NCBI RefSeq assembly: GCF_001984105.1
Contig: NZ_MTQM01000008.1
Location: 124,001-188,000 of the forward strand
Source: Microbacterium sp. CSI-V
GTDB lineage: Bacteria > Actinomycetota > Actinomycetes > Actinomycetales > Microbacteriaceae
Direction: 5' to 3'
DNA: 64,000 bases
Shown here: positions 8,142 to 17,279 of the stretch, piece by piece
Layout: each line of letters starts with the position of its first letter
Numbering within the stretch: position 1 is the first letter of the stretch
Notes under the pieces: generated by a model
What the model was told of the DNA's origin: nothing
The model's input: only the letters and a program-made list of their open reading frames with translations
Databases searched by the model: none
Translations under genes and position numbers: made by a program

Positions 8142-9005
8142 TCAGTACAGGTCGGCCTTGCCGGCGGCGCCGAACAGGTCGATCTTCTCGGCCGCGGTCA
8201 CCTTCATCGCCGCGATGGGCTCCGGCTGGATCGCGTTCGGCTCGCGCAGGCGACGGTCGGTGCCGAGCACCTCGCGCATACGGTCGTGGTACGCGACCTT
8301 GATGTCGCTGGAGATGTTGATCTTGTTGATGCCCAGCGACACCGCGCGCGCGAGTTCGGCGTCCGGGTTGCTGGATCCGCCGTGCAGCACCAGCGGGATG
8401 CCGACGGCCGCCTTGATCTGCTCGAGCAGGTCGTGGCGCAGCTCGGGGTTCTTGTCGGACGGGTACAGACCGTGCGAGGTGCCGATGGCGATCGCGAGGC
8501 TGTCGACCCCGGTCTGCTCGACGAACCGCACCGCATCGTCGACGTTCGTGTAGATGATCTCGGCCGCGCCGGACTCGCCGTAGCTGTCGTTCGCGCCGAT
8601 CGTTCCGAGCTCGCCCTCGACCTGGATGCCGGCCGCGTGCGCCGCCTCGACGACCTTGCGGGTGATCGCGACGTTCTGCTCGAACGGCTCGAGCGAGGCG
8701 TCGATCATGACGGACGTGAAGCCGGAGTGGATCGCCGTGATCATCTGCTCGTAGGAGCCGCCGTGGTCCCAGTGGATGGCGACGGGGACGCTGGACCGGT
8801 GGGCCCGTGCGTGCATCGCCGGAATGAGGTCGGTGGTGATGTGCGAGACCTCGTCAGGGTGGATGGCGATGATGACCGGAGCGTTCTTCTCTTCGCTGAT
8901 GTCCATGATCCCGGTGAACATCGCCCAGTCGCTGATGTTGAACGCCGGGATGGCGAAGCTGTGGGCGTTGGCCACGTCGAGGATGGACTTGCCGGTGTAG
9001 AGCAC
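8142..9005 (-). CDS. Class II ketose-bisphosphate aldolase (GatY/KbaY-like)
   Basis: 287 residues of the zinc-dependent fructose/tagatose-bisphosphate aldolase family. Visible are IHWDHGGSYEQM (catalytic Asp and Zn His), EGELGTIGANDS, GTSHGLYP (Zn ligand), LVLHGGSSNPD and INISSDIKVAY (phosphate binding). The GTG at 9005 follows AAGGAGAAATCC, a strong ribosome site. The gene lies 18 bases upstream of the ADP-dependent kinase. The product is expected to split a ketose 1,6-bisphosphate into dihydroxyacetone phosphate and an aldehyde phosphate. Tagatose versus fructose configuration cannot be told from sequence. Confidence 0.9.
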   Translation of the reverse strand: MLYTGKSILDVANAHSFAIPAFNISDWAMFTGIMDISEEKNAPVIIAIHPDEVSHITTDLIPAMHARAHRSSVPVAIHWDHGGSYEQMITAIHSGFTSVMIDASLEPFEQNVAITRKVVEAAHAAGIQVEGELGTIGANDSYGESGAAEIIYTNVDDAVRFVEQTGVDSLAIAIGTSHGLYPSDKNPELRHDLLEQIKAAVGIPLVLHGGSSNPDAELARAVSLGINKINISSDIKVAYHDRMREVLGTDRRLREPNAIQPEPIAAMKVTAAEKIDLFGAAGKADLY

Positions 9006-9039
9006 GGATTTCTCCTTGTTCGGGGTTGGGTAGGCGGGA

Positions 9040-9885
9040 TCAGCTCTTCACCGAGCCGGCCGTGAGGCCGCTGATGAAGAAGCGCTGGAAGAAGAGGAAG
9101 AGCACCAGGACGGGGATCGAGCCGAGGATGCTCATCGCCATGATCTGGTTCCACTCGTACGAGTGCTGGCCCATGAGCAACTGGATGCCGATCGGCACGG
9201 TGCGCATGTCGAGGGTGCGCGTGAGGGTCAGCGCGAAGAGGAACTCGTTCCACGCGATCATGAACGTGTAGATGCCGACCGACACGATCCCGGGGATGGA
9301 GATCGGCACGAGGACCCGCCAGAGGGCGGTGAACGATCCCGCACCGTCGACCCGGACCGCTTCGTCGAGCTCCTTGGGGAGGGTGTTGAAGTAGCCGGTC
9401 ATCATGATGATCGCGTAGGGCAGCGTGAACACCATGTAGGTGAGGATCAGGCCCGGGTAGGTGTTGTACAGCTTCAGCGCCACCATGAGCCCGAAGTACG
9501 GGATGAGCAGCGTGATCGGCGGGACCGCCTGGACGCTGACGATGATGACGTTGACGATGCGTTTGCCGCGGAAGTCGAACCGACTGAACGCGTACGCGGC
9601 CTGGATCGCCACGAGCAGCGTGAGGACGGTCACCGCCCCGGCCACGACGTAGCTGTTGATGAAGAAGCGCACGGTCTCGGGCGTGGTGAAGATCTTCACG
9701 TAGGCGTCGAACGAGAACGTCTCGGTGATCAGCCGCGGGGGCAGCTCGAAGATCTGCGTGTTCGACTTGAACGAGCTCGAGAGCATCCACAGGACGGGGC
9801 CGGCGGCGAAGACGGCGCCGAGCACCAGTCCGATCAGCACGCCGGTCTTGGCGACGCGGGTGCGTGCGACGGTGGTCAGGGCCAT
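9040..9885 (-). CDS. Carbohydrate ABC transporter permease (MalG type)
   Basis: 281 residues with six predicted membrane helices: VLIGLVLGAVFAAGPVLWML first, and ILGSIPVLVLFLFFQRFFIS last before TAGSVKS. The cytoplasmic EAA loop is ELDEAVRVDGAG followed by FTALWRVLVPISIPG, which contacts the ATPase. It pairs with the permease just upstream (stop 9887, one base from this start) to form the membrane channel. No ATPase gene is in the cluster, so a shared MsmK/UgpC-type ATPase elsewhere is likely. Confidence 0.93.
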   Translation of the reverse strand: MALTTVARTRVAKTGVLIGLVLGAVFAAGPVLWMLSSSFKSNTQIFELPPRLITETFSFDAYVKIFTTPETVRFFINSYVVAGAVTVLTLLVAIQAAYAFSRFDFRGKRIVNVIIVSVQAVPPITLLIPYFGLMVALKLYNTYPGLILTYMVFTLPYAIIMMTGYFNTLPKELDEAVRVDGAGSFTALWRVLVPISIPGIVSVGIYTFMIAWNEFLFALTLTRTLDMRTVPIGIQLLMGQHSYEWNQIMAMSILGSIPVLVLFLFFQRFFISGLTAGSVKS

Positions 9886-9886
9886 G

Positions 9887-10816
9887 TCAGTCCCTCGCCT
9901 TCTGGTGGCGGACGTAGAGGACCGCGATGATCATGGACATCGCCAGCACGAGCACCGCCGAGGTGGCAGCCGTGGAGAAGTCGTACGTGGCGAACGCGAG
10001 CTTGTAGGTGTAGGTGCTGAGCATCTCGGTCACGTCGATCGGGCCGCCGCCGGTGGTGAGCCAGATGAGCGCGAACTGCTGCGACGTCCAGATCAGGTCG
10101 AGGAGCAGGAGGCTGACGATGATCGGCCGCAGCTGCGGGATGGTGACGTTCCAGAAGCGCTGCACCGGGCTCGCGCCGTCGACGGTCGCGGCTTCGTAGA
10201 GGTCGCTGGGGATGCCCTGGAGCCCGGCGAGCAGGCTCACCATGAAGAAGGGGTAGCCGGCCCAGATGTTGATGAACGTGACCGTGCCGAGGGCGAGCTG
10301 GGGGGAGGCGAGCCACTCGATGTTCGTGTTCAGGAGGAAGTTCATGATGCCGTTGGGGGCGAGGAGCATGCGCCACAGCACGGCGATGACGGCGACGGTG
10401 AACAGCCACGGCAGCACGTAGAGGCCCCGGAAGATCGCCCGGGGGACGGCGCCGATCAGGCGGCTGTTCAGCAGCAGCGCGAACGAGAGACCGAGGACGA
10501 GGTGCGCGGCGACGCTCGTCAGGGTGAAGAAGAGCGTGTTGCCGGTGGCCTTCCAGAACCCGGTGTCGGTGAGGACGGCGATGTAGTTGTCGAGCCCGAC
10601 GAACTGCGGGTTCTTGTTGGTGATGACGTTGTCCTGGAACGAGTACCCGATGACCATGACGATCGGCACGATCATCAGCACGAACAGCAGGATCAGCGTC
10701 GGCGACAGGAAGGCATAGGCCTCGGAGGCCTTGCGGAGCTGGCGCGTCCGCCGGGACGCGGGGCGCCCGGTGACGATCAGCTCGGTATCGGGGGGAGTGA
10801 GGGTGCGCATGGTCAT
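9887..10816 (-). CDS. Carbohydrate ABC transporter permease (MalF type)
   Basis: 309 residues with six membrane helices. The first is AYAFLSPTLILLFVLMIVPI, followed by a periplasmic loop and the EAA motif EAATVDGASPVQRFW. The ATG at 10816 was chosen because GGAAGG sits 9 bases upstream; an ATG two codons in is the alternative. It forms the heterodimeric sugar channel with the 9040 permease. Confidence 0.93.
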   Translation of the reverse strand: MTMRTLTPPDTELIVTGRPASRRTRQLRKASEAYAFLSPTLILLFVLMIVPIVMVIGYSFQDNVITNKNPQFVGLDNYIAVLTDTGFWKATGNTLFFTLTSVAAHLVLGLSFALLLNSRLIGAVPRAIFRGLYVLPWLFTVAVIAVLWRMLLAPNGIMNFLLNTNIEWLASPQLALGTVTFINIWAGYPFFMVSLLAGLQGIPSDLYEAATVDGASPVQRFWNVTIPQLRPIIVSLLLLDLIWTSQQFALIWLTTGGGPIDVTEMLSTYTYKLAFATYDFSTAATSAVLVLAMSMIIAVLYVRHQKARD

Positions 10817-10889
10817 GGTGTGCGGCCTTCCTGGCGGGGATGCCGCGCCGCCCGGGTTCATCGGCGCGGCATTCCCTGTCAGCGTCGGA

Positions 10890-12182
10890 TCAGAACTTCG
10901 ACGTCCACTCGTCCTGGGCCTTCTTCAGCGCGTCCTTCATCGACTGCTGGCCGTCCAGGGCGGACTGGAACTGCTCGCCGAACTGGCGCATGAGCTCCTC
11001 GGCGACGGGCAGTCCGGTGAACTCGTTCGCCGGGTAGCCGGCCTTGTAGATCTCGAACGCCTTCTTGAACAGCTCGTCGTCCTGCACGAAGGTCGGCTCG
11101 GACTGGGTGTTGCCGGGGAACGCCTTAGCCATGGTCGACAGCTCGGAGTTGACGTGCTTGCCCATCAGGAACTGCACCAGCTTGAAGGCGGCGTCCTTGT
11201 GCTCGGAGTTCTCGGCGACGCCGATGCCCCACGAGGCGTAGGGGATGCCGCGTTCCCCGGTGAAGCCGTCCTCGGCCGGGATGGCCGAGATCGAGAACTT
11301 CAGGTCGGGGTTCGACTCGCGGATGAGGTTGATGTGCGCGAGCGAGTCGATCATCATGCCGACGCGACCGTTCGTGAACTCCTCGACCTTGTCCTGCTCC
11401 TTCATCGTGAACGATCCGGGCGCGATCACCCCGTCGTTCCAGAGCTGCTGGATGTAGTCGGTGGCCGAAGCGACGTCGGCGTTGGTCAGGTCGGGCTGTC
11501 CGTCCTTCAGCATCGATCCGCCCGAGGCCCACACCCAGGACATCACGTCGTTCTGCACGCCGTTGGGCGCCTCGAGCGACAGCGGGAGCACCCACCCCGA
11601 AGCATCCCCACCGAGGGCCTTGATCTTCTTCGCTGCGTCGGCGAACTCGGTGCGGGTGGAGGGGGGCGTGCTGACGCCCGCCTGGGCGAGGATCGCGTCG
11701 TTCGTGAACATCGGGTACACGAAGTTGACGACCGGGATCATGTACGTGCTGCCGTCCACCTGGATCTGGCTGGCGAGCTGGCTGTCGTCGAAACCGGCGT
11801 CGCTCATCAGCTTCGACAGGTCGGCGATCACGCCCTGCTTCGCGAAGTCGCTGACCCACGCGCCGTCGAGACCGACGACGTCGGGCATGGTGCCCGAGGC
11901 GGCACCCGCGAAGAGCTGCTCCTTGGTCGAGGCGTAGGGGCCGCTGACCAGGTCGACCTTGATGCCGGGGTTCTCCTGCTCGAAGGTGTCCATGAGCGCG
12001 CGGAACTGTCCGTCGGGCAGCTCGGGCTCCCACCACTGGGCGAACTCGATCGTCACGTCTCCGCCGCTTTCGGGGGCTGCCGAGCTGGACGAGCACCCCG
12101 CCATCGCCAGGAGTGTCGTGGCCGCCGCGGCGGCACCGACGAGCTTGATGGCGTTTCGACGCCCGCGCCCGCTGTTGTCCAT
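10890..12182 (-). CDS. Sugar ABC transporter substrate-binding lipoprotein
   Basis: 430 residues of the MalE-like cluster. The N-terminus has a basic stretch (GRGRRNAI), a hydrophobic helix and a lipobox LAMAGC, so the mature protein is anchored by Cys-29. Binding-lobe pieces include ITIEFAQWWEP-like VTIEFAQWWEPELPDG, MPDVVGLDGAWVSDFA and GIPYASWGIGVAENS. The ATG at 12182 follows GAGGAGAAACG. This is the first gene of the operon and delivers an unidentified sugar to the two permeases. Confidence 0.93.
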   Translation of the reverse strand: MDNSGRGRRNAIKLVGAAAAATTLLAMAGCSSSSAAPESGGDVTIEFAQWWEPELPDGQFRALMDTFEQENPGIKVDLVSGPYASTKEQLFAGAASGTMPDVVGLDGAWVSDFAKQGVIADLSKLMSDAGFDDSQLASQIQVDGSTYMIPVVNFVYPMFTNDAILAQAGVSTPPSTRTEFADAAKKIKALGGDASGWVLPLSLEAPNGVQNDVMSWVWASGGSMLKDGQPDLTNADVASATDYIQQLWNDGVIAPGSFTMKEQDKVEEFTNGRVGMMIDSLAHINLIRESNPDLKFSISAIPAEDGFTGERGIPYASWGIGVAENSEHKDAAFKLVQFLMGKHVNSELSTMAKAFPGNTQSEPTFVQDDELFKKAFEIYKAGYPANEFTGLPVAEELMRQFGEQFQSALDGQQSMKDALKKAQDEWTSKF

Positions 12183-12203
12183 CGTTTCTCCTCATTGAGA
12201 TCT

Positions 12204-12227
12204 GCTGTTATTCGCGCTGTTATGCGC
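12204..12227. promoter_or_regulatory. Tandem 12-bp repeats GCTGTTATnCGC upstream of the sugar operon
   Basis: GCTGTTATTCGC (12204-12215) and GCTGTTATGCGC (12216-12227) adjoin head to tail with one mismatch, 22 bases upstream of the binding-protein start. DeoR-family regulators commonly bind repeated sites, and a DeoR gene lies divergently next door. Operator assignment is inference. Confidence 0.45.
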
Positions 12228-12415
12228 CTTCTTGCGTCTTTCAGCACGAGTATGCGCGGATGTGCGGCGTGCGTCAAGATCACGATGCAGATTCGTGACT
12301 ATTGCGGCAAGGAACGGCGGCCTTTACGCATGAGAGCCGCAAAATCGTGCCGTTTCATGCTGAATTCGGCAGAAACACGTCGATCTGTGTGCCGCTCTGT
12401 GCTAGAGATGACGGC

Positions 12416-13222
12416 ATGGAGGGCACAACCACTCAGACCAAGAAGCGGCTTCCGGCAGGGCGGAAAGCCGAACTCGCCGCCTACGTCGCCGAAACCGGCC
12501 AGGTCACGGTCGTCGACCTGGCCTCGCACTTCGGCGTCTCGATCGACACCGTCCGTCGTGACCTGGATCAGCTGGACCGCGAGGGCATCGTCGTACGTAC
12601 CCACGGGGGCGCGGTGAGCGCGATGTCGGTCCCCGGACGCGACCGCGGACTCGACGTGCGTCTGCAGATGCAGACCGCCGAGAAGGAGAAGATCGCCACG
12701 ATCGCCGCGGACCTCATCGAAGACGGCTCGGTCGTGATGCTCAACGCCGGCACCACGACGCTGGCCGTGGCCCGGGCGCTCCGCAACCACCGCAACCTCA
12801 CGATCGCCACGAACAATCTGCGGATCCCCGCGGAGATCTCCCCCAGCGTCTTCCGCGATCTGTTCATCTTCGGCGGCGCCGTCCGGACGATCACCCAGGC
12901 CACGACCGGTCCGGTGACGCTGGCGGCCGCGTCGAGCAGCGCCGACGTGGAGATCCGCTGCGACTACGCCCTCATCGCGGTCGGAGCAGTGGATGCCTCG
13001 GGCTTCTCGACCAGCAATCTCGGCGACGCGACGATGATGAGCGAGATGATCCAACGCGCCGACCGCACCGCGATCCTCGCCGACTCGACAAAACTCGATC
13101 GACGCCTCTTCGCCCAGGTCGCCGCCCTGGAGAAGGCCGACTACCTCATCACCGACGCTCCCCCGTCGGCGGCGCTCGCCGCCGCGCTGGAGGAGGCCGG
13201 CGTGACGGTGCTCACGCCCTGA
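12416..13222 (+). CDS. DeoR/GlpR-family transcriptional regulator
   Basis: 268 residues. The N-terminal HTH (VVDLASHFGVSIDTVRRDLD) includes the family signature; the wing HGGAVSA follows. The C-terminal sugar-phosphate sensor domain is ribose-isomerase-like (LNAGTTTLAVARAL for phosphate binding, FIFGGAVRTI, ADSTKLDRRLF). It is divergent from the sugar operon across 233 bases and is its likely repressor, with a phosphorylated intermediate as inducer. Confidence 0.92.
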   Translation: MEGTTTQTKKRLPAGRKAELAAYVAETGQVTVVDLASHFGVSIDTVRRDLDQLDREGIVVRTHGGAVSAMSVPGRDRGLDVRLQMQTAEKEKIATIAADLIEDGSVVMLNAGTTTLAVARALRNHRNLTIATNNLRIPAEISPSVFRDLFIFGGAVRTITQATTGPVTLAAASSSADVEIRCDYALIAVGAVDASGFSTSNLGDATMMSEMIQRADRTAILADSTKLDRRLFAQVAALEKADYLITDAPPSAALAAALEEAGVTVLTP

Positions 13223-13232
13223 CGGTCGCGGC

Positions 13233-14252
13233 TCAGATCGTGAGGAGGACCTTCGTCGCGCGGCGTTCGTCCATCGCGCGGTAACCCTCCGCGGCCTCCT
13301 CGAGCGGGAGGGTGAGGTCGAAGACCGCGCCCGGGTCGATCTCGCGGTCCCAGATGAGCTGGATCAGCTCGGGGAGGAAGCGGCGCACCGGAGCGGGTCC
13401 GCCGTGGAGGTGCACGGCGGAGCGGAACAGCTCCTGCCCCTCGAGCGTGACGTCGTGCGAGACGCCGACGAACCCGATGTGCCCGCCGGGGCGCGTCGAG
13501 CGCACCGCCTGCTCCATCGACTGCTGCGTGCCGACGGCCTCGATGACCGAGTGCGCGCCGAGCCCGTGCGTGAGCTCCTTGACCTTCGCGATGCCCTCGT
13601 CGCCGCGCTCCTCGACGATGTCGGTGGCCCCGAAACGACGCGCGAGCTCCTGCCGGTCGGCGTGCCGCGACATGGCGATGATGCGCTCCGCACCGAGCTG
13701 CTTCGCGGCCAGGATGCCGAGCAGCCCCACGGCCCCGTCACCCACCACCGCGACGGTCTTCCCCGGACCCACCTCGGCGGCGACCGCGGCGAACCAGCCG
13801 GTGCCGAGCACGTCGCTCGCGGCGAGGAGGGAGGGGATCAGGTCGGCGTCGGGCTGCCCGGGGGTCGCCACGAGCGTGCCGTCGGCGAGCGGGATGCGGG
13901 CGAACTCGGCCTGGGTTCCGACGCGTCCCATCGGAACCACGTGCACGCACCGCGACTGGTAGCCCGCCTGGCAGATCTCGCAGGTGTTGTCCGAGGCCAT
14001 GAACGAGCCCACGACGAAGTCGCCCACCTTCACGTTCTTCACCGCGTCGCCGATCTCGGTGACCACGCCGACGTACTCGTGCCCCATCGGCGTGGCATCC
14101 ACATCGTCCGCCCCGCGGTACGGCCACAGGTCGGAGCCGCAGATGCACGACGCGGCGAGCCGGATGACGGCATCCGTCGGCTCCTGGATGATGGGGTCGT
14201 CGCGGTCTTCGACGCGCACGTCTCCGGCGGCGTGCATGATGACTCCACGCAT
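13233..14252 (-). CDS. Zinc-dependent alcohol dehydrogenase (MDR superfamily)
   Basis: 339 residues. The catalytic zinc site is CGSDLWPYRG with GHEYVGVV; the structural-zinc lobe (CEICQAGYQSRC) holds fewer cysteines than the classical four. The nucleotide site VAVVGDGAVGLLGILAAKQL is of the NAD(P) Rossmann type, and MSRHADRQE after it suggests NADP preference. It is monocistronic, with a GAGAGGAACC ribosome site, and converges on the DeoR gene. Substrate unknown. Confidence 0.9.
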   Translation of the reverse strand: MRGVIMHAAGDVRVEDRDDPIIQEPTDAVIRLAASCICGSDLWPYRGADDVDATPMGHEYVGVVTEIGDAVKNVKVGDFVVGSFMASDNTCEICQAGYQSRCVHVVPMGRVGTQAEFARIPLADGTLVATPGQPDADLIPSLLAASDVLGTGWFAAVAAEVGPGKTVAVVGDGAVGLLGILAAKQLGAERIIAMSRHADRQELARRFGATDIVEERGDEGIAKVKELTHGLGAHSVIEAVGTQQSMEQAVRSTRPGGHIGFVGVSHDVTLEGQELFRSAVHLHGGPAPVRRFLPELIQLIWDREIDPGAVFDLTLPLEEAAEGYRAMDERRATKVLLTI

Positions 14253-14328
14253 GGCGGTTCCTCTCGGGTGGAAAGCGGCTGTCTCCGGTGTACTCCTCCG
14301 AGCTGTGCGGCGCCGAGGGCTTGCGGGA

Positions 14329-17163
14329 TCAGAATCCGGTCGACAGCACCCGGTCGAGCATGTCGGCGAAGTAGTCGACCGACTCCCGCGAGACGCACAG
14401 CGGCGGCTTGATCTTCAGCACGTTCTGGTGATCACCGGTGGGCTGCATGACGACGCCGAGTTCGAGAAGGCGGTCGCAGATCGCGGCGGTCTCCTCGGTG
14501 GCGGGCTGGAGGGTGTCGCGGTCCCGCACGAACTCGAGGCCGAGGTACAGCCCCGCCCCGTGCACCGTCCCGACCAACGGATGCCGCTTCCCCAGCTCCT
14601 CGAGACGGGCCTTGAGGTGTCCGCCGACGACGCGGGCGTTCTCCTGCAGCCCCTCGTCCTCGATGATGTCGAGCACGGTCGTGCCGACGACCGACGACAG
14701 CGGGGAACCTCCCGTCGAGGAGAAGAAGTAGCCCTGCGTGCGGTAGCGGTCCGCGATCTCGCGGCGGGTGATGACCGCGCCGAGCGGGAAGCCCGCACCG
14801 ATCGACTTCGCGACCGCGACGATATCGGGCACGACGCCCTGCTGTCGGAAGCCCCAGAACCACGACCCCAGGCGACCGAAACCGACCTGCACCTCGTCGG
14901 CGATCGCGAGTCCGCCGAGGTCGCGGACGGCGGCGTAGACCTCGCGCAGGTAGCCGTCGGGGAGGGCCACGCCGCCGGCGTTGCCGTAGAAGGTCTCGCT
15001 GAGGAACGCCGCGGGGGCGTGGCCGTCGGCGGCGAGCGCGCGGATGCGTTCGACCGCTTCGGGCGCGTAGCGCGCGGCATCCGGCCCGCGATGACGGCCC
15101 CGGTACGAGTTCGCGGCCTCGACCGTGTGCACCCAGTCGGGGCGGGTCTCGAGCGCGTAGGGGTTGTCGGCGATCGAGGTCGACACGGCGTCACTGGCGT
15201 AGGTCCAGCCGTGGTACGCCTCGGCCATCGCCACGACGTCCGTCCGGCCGGTGGCCGCCATGCCGAGACGGATCGCGAGGTCCACAGCCTCCGACCCGGA
15301 GTTGACGAAGAACACCGTGTCGAGCTCGTCCGGGAGGGTCGCCGCAAGGCGCTCGCCGTACTCGGTGATCGCGGCGTAGTGGAACCGCGAATTGGTGTTC
15401 AGCAGCCGCGTCTGACGCGAGACGGCGGCGTGGATTCGCGGGTGCGCGTGCCCCACGGAGGCGACGTTGTTGACCATGTCGAGGTACACGCGTCCGTCGA
15501 CGCCGACGAGATACTCGCGCCAACCGCGCTCGATCCGCGGCGGTCGGGCGTAGTAGTGCTCCTGCACCTCGGCGACGACGGCCTCACGGCGTGCGAGGAG
15601 GTCGTCGGCTGCGGCCTCCGGCGCGGTGACGCCGAGCGCGGGGGTCGCGTCGCCGATCACGGCGCGCCACCCGGGCAGGTCGCTGGGGCGCACGGCATCC
15701 GGGATCTCGGCGGGGTCGAGCGTGGTGAGCAGTACCCGCACGCGCGTTCGCGCGGGAACCTCCGCGGAAGAGTTCGGGATGCCATCTCCCACGCGCACCG
15801 AGAGCGCACCGTCGGGCAGCTCGAGGTGTGTCGGCGCGGCGAACCAGACGGACGCGGCCGTCGGCACGGTCGCCGGCTCCTCGGGAGTCCGGGACGGGGC
15901 CCCGAGCAGCGTCGGGACGAGCGCGGGGAGGACGACCGCGTCGGCGCCGTCGTCCAGCAGGCGCTGCGCCGCGGCGTCGAGGGCGTCCGGGTCGAGCCAC
16001 GCGCCCTCGTCCGACAGGGGCGAGAGGGTCGTGGCGTCCAGCACGACGGGGTGGATGCCGGCGGGAAGAATCGGTGCACACTCCCATGCGGCGGCGTCGG
16101 CGGAGGGGCGGCCCAGCGCGTGGCGGATGCGGGCCGTCGCGACCTCGACCGGGACCGCGATCGCGCGGCGGAGGATCTCGAACTCGCGGTCGAGCGCGCC
16201 GCTGGCGTAGTCGTTCGCGTCGTCGAGGCGCACCTGCTGGCGGCCGCTGAGGACGAGCACCACCCCACGCAGCACGACGAGCGGCCACAGCGCCGTGATC
16301 TCGTCGTCGGACAGCGGACGGCGCCGGTCGAACGCCGCGATCGCGGGCAACGTCGAGGCGTAGGAGGCTCCGTCGTGGTGCAGCACCGACGACACCGTGA
16401 CCGCGATCTCACCCACCGCCCACGACTCGATGACGTCGCCGAAGTCGATGACGGCATCGGGGAGCGTGCCCACACCGTGCGGGCGCAGCACGTTGTCATC
16501 GGTCACGTCGAAGTGACCGAGCTGCCGCGGCAGGGCGGCGGCGACGGGGTGCAGCGCGGCCAGGGCGGCGGCCGTCGCCGCGGCGCAGTAGTCGCGCACC
16601 TCGGCATCCGGTTCGGTCGCGGCGATCTCGGCGATCACGCGCTCCGCGTGCTGCAGGTCCCACTGCAGCACACGGCCGGCCGCGGGATGCGTCTCCCCCG
16701 CGAGCGCGACGCTGACGGCCGCGGCCAGCTCGCCGAGACGTTCGACGGTCCGGGGCGGGAGGTAGCCCGAGCCGGTGAGGGTCGCGCCCGGGACGAACGA
16801 GATCACCCGCGCGTGCAGCCGACCCTGACTCGTCTCCCACCAGCCGGTGAGCGGGCCGCGGGGTCCGGCGACGATCTCGGGGATGCGCAACCCCGGTTCC
16901 GCCCGCGCGACCGCGGCGGCCGCGGCATCCTGCATCTCGATCTCGGTCTCGCTGAACACGGGGTTGCTGATCTTCAGCACGCCCAGCGGCTCGCCCGCGC
17001 CTCGGGGACGGACGAGGAAGTTCTGGTCCTGCTGGCTGCCGAGGCTGCCGAGTTCGGCGTCGAGCCCGTGCACGTCACGCAGGAGCGCGACGGCTTCGTC
17101 GGTGGGAAGGGTCGGCGTCGGCAGCTCGCCGGCCGTGAAGTAGTCGAACAGGGTGTCGGTCAT
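14329..17163 (-). CDS. Fused kinase (APH fold) and class III PLP aminotransferase/phospholyase
   Basis: 944 residues. Residues ~1-330 are an aminoglycoside-phosphotransferase-fold kinase: QQDQNFLVR for ATP, the catalytic loop LGHFDVTDDNVLR and the metal-binding DFGDVIESW. Residues ~340-520 are a spacer of unclear fold. Residues ~530-944 are a class III aminotransferase: GHAHPRIHAAVS, NSGSEAVDLAIRLG, ADEVQVGFGRLGSWFW and the PLP lysine in VAKSIGAGFPLGAV. Related bacterial proteins and the human ETNPPL/PHYKPL enzymes act as phospholyases, so phosphorylation of an amino alcohol followed by elimination is plausible. It is last in an operon with a permease and an amidohydrolase. Confidence 0.88.
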   Translation of the reverse strand: MTDTLFDYFTAGELPTPTLPTDEAVALLRDVHGLDAELGSLGSQQDQNFLVRPRGAGEPLGVLKISNPVFSETEIEMQDAAAAAVARAEPGLRIPEIVAGPRGPLTGWWETSQGRLHARVISFVPGATLTGSGYLPPRTVERLGELAAAVSVALAGETHPAAGRVLQWDLQHAERVIAEIAATEPDAEVRDYCAAATAAALAALHPVAAALPRQLGHFDVTDDNVLRPHGVGTLPDAVIDFGDVIESWAVGEIAVTVSSVLHHDGASYASTLPAIAAFDRRRPLSDDEITALWPLVVLRGVVLVLSGRQQVRLDDANDYASGALDREFEILRRAIAVPVEVATARIRHALGRPSADAAAWECAPILPAGIHPVVLDATTLSPLSDEGAWLDPDALDAAAQRLLDDGADAVVLPALVPTLLGAPSRTPEEPATVPTAASVWFAAPTHLELPDGALSVRVGDGIPNSSAEVPARTRVRVLLTTLDPAEIPDAVRPSDLPGWRAVIGDATPALGVTAPEAAADDLLARREAVVAEVQEHYYARPPRIERGWREYLVGVDGRVYLDMVNNVASVGHAHPRIHAAVSRQTRLLNTNSRFHYAAITEYGERLAATLPDELDTVFFVNSGSEAVDLAIRLGMAATGRTDVVAMAEAYHGWTYASDAVSTSIADNPYALETRPDWVHTVEAANSYRGRHRGPDAARYAPEAVERIRALAADGHAPAAFLSETFYGNAGGVALPDGYLREVYAAVRDLGGLAIADEVQVGFGRLGSWFWGFRQQGVVPDIVAVAKSIGAGFPLGAVITRREIADRYRTQGYFFSSTGGSPLSSVVGTTVLDIIEDEGLQENARVVGGHLKARLEELGKRHPLVGTVHGAGLYLGLEFVRDRDTLQPATEETAAICDRLLELGVVMQPTGDHQNVLKIKPPLCVSRESVDYFADMLDRVLSTGF

Positions 17164-17240
17164 GACGGGCTCCATGGGGCGCGGAACGGGGTGGGGCGAC
17201 GACGCCCCGGGTCTTCGGGTGACGAAGAAAACACTAGGGT

Positions 17241-17273
17241 GGCGCGGTGCCCCGGGGAACGGGACACCGCGCC
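17241..17273 (-). terminator. Hairpin between permease and fusion gene
   Basis: GGCGCGGTG (17241-17249) pairs with CACCGCGCC (17265-17273), with CCC/GGG pairing inside the loop. It follows the permease stop at 17280 and precedes the fusion-gene start at 17163. It could end or attenuate transcription inside the operon. Confidence 0.5.
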
Positions 17274-17279
17274 GGAGTG

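Noticed and set aside
5658..9065. A 1135-residue open frame on the plus strand
   Set aside because: It is a mirror frame of the kinase and aldolase genes on the other strand and of the hydrolase. Its product is a run of Arg/Asp/Val-rich sequence with no domain, a common artefact in high-GC DNA.
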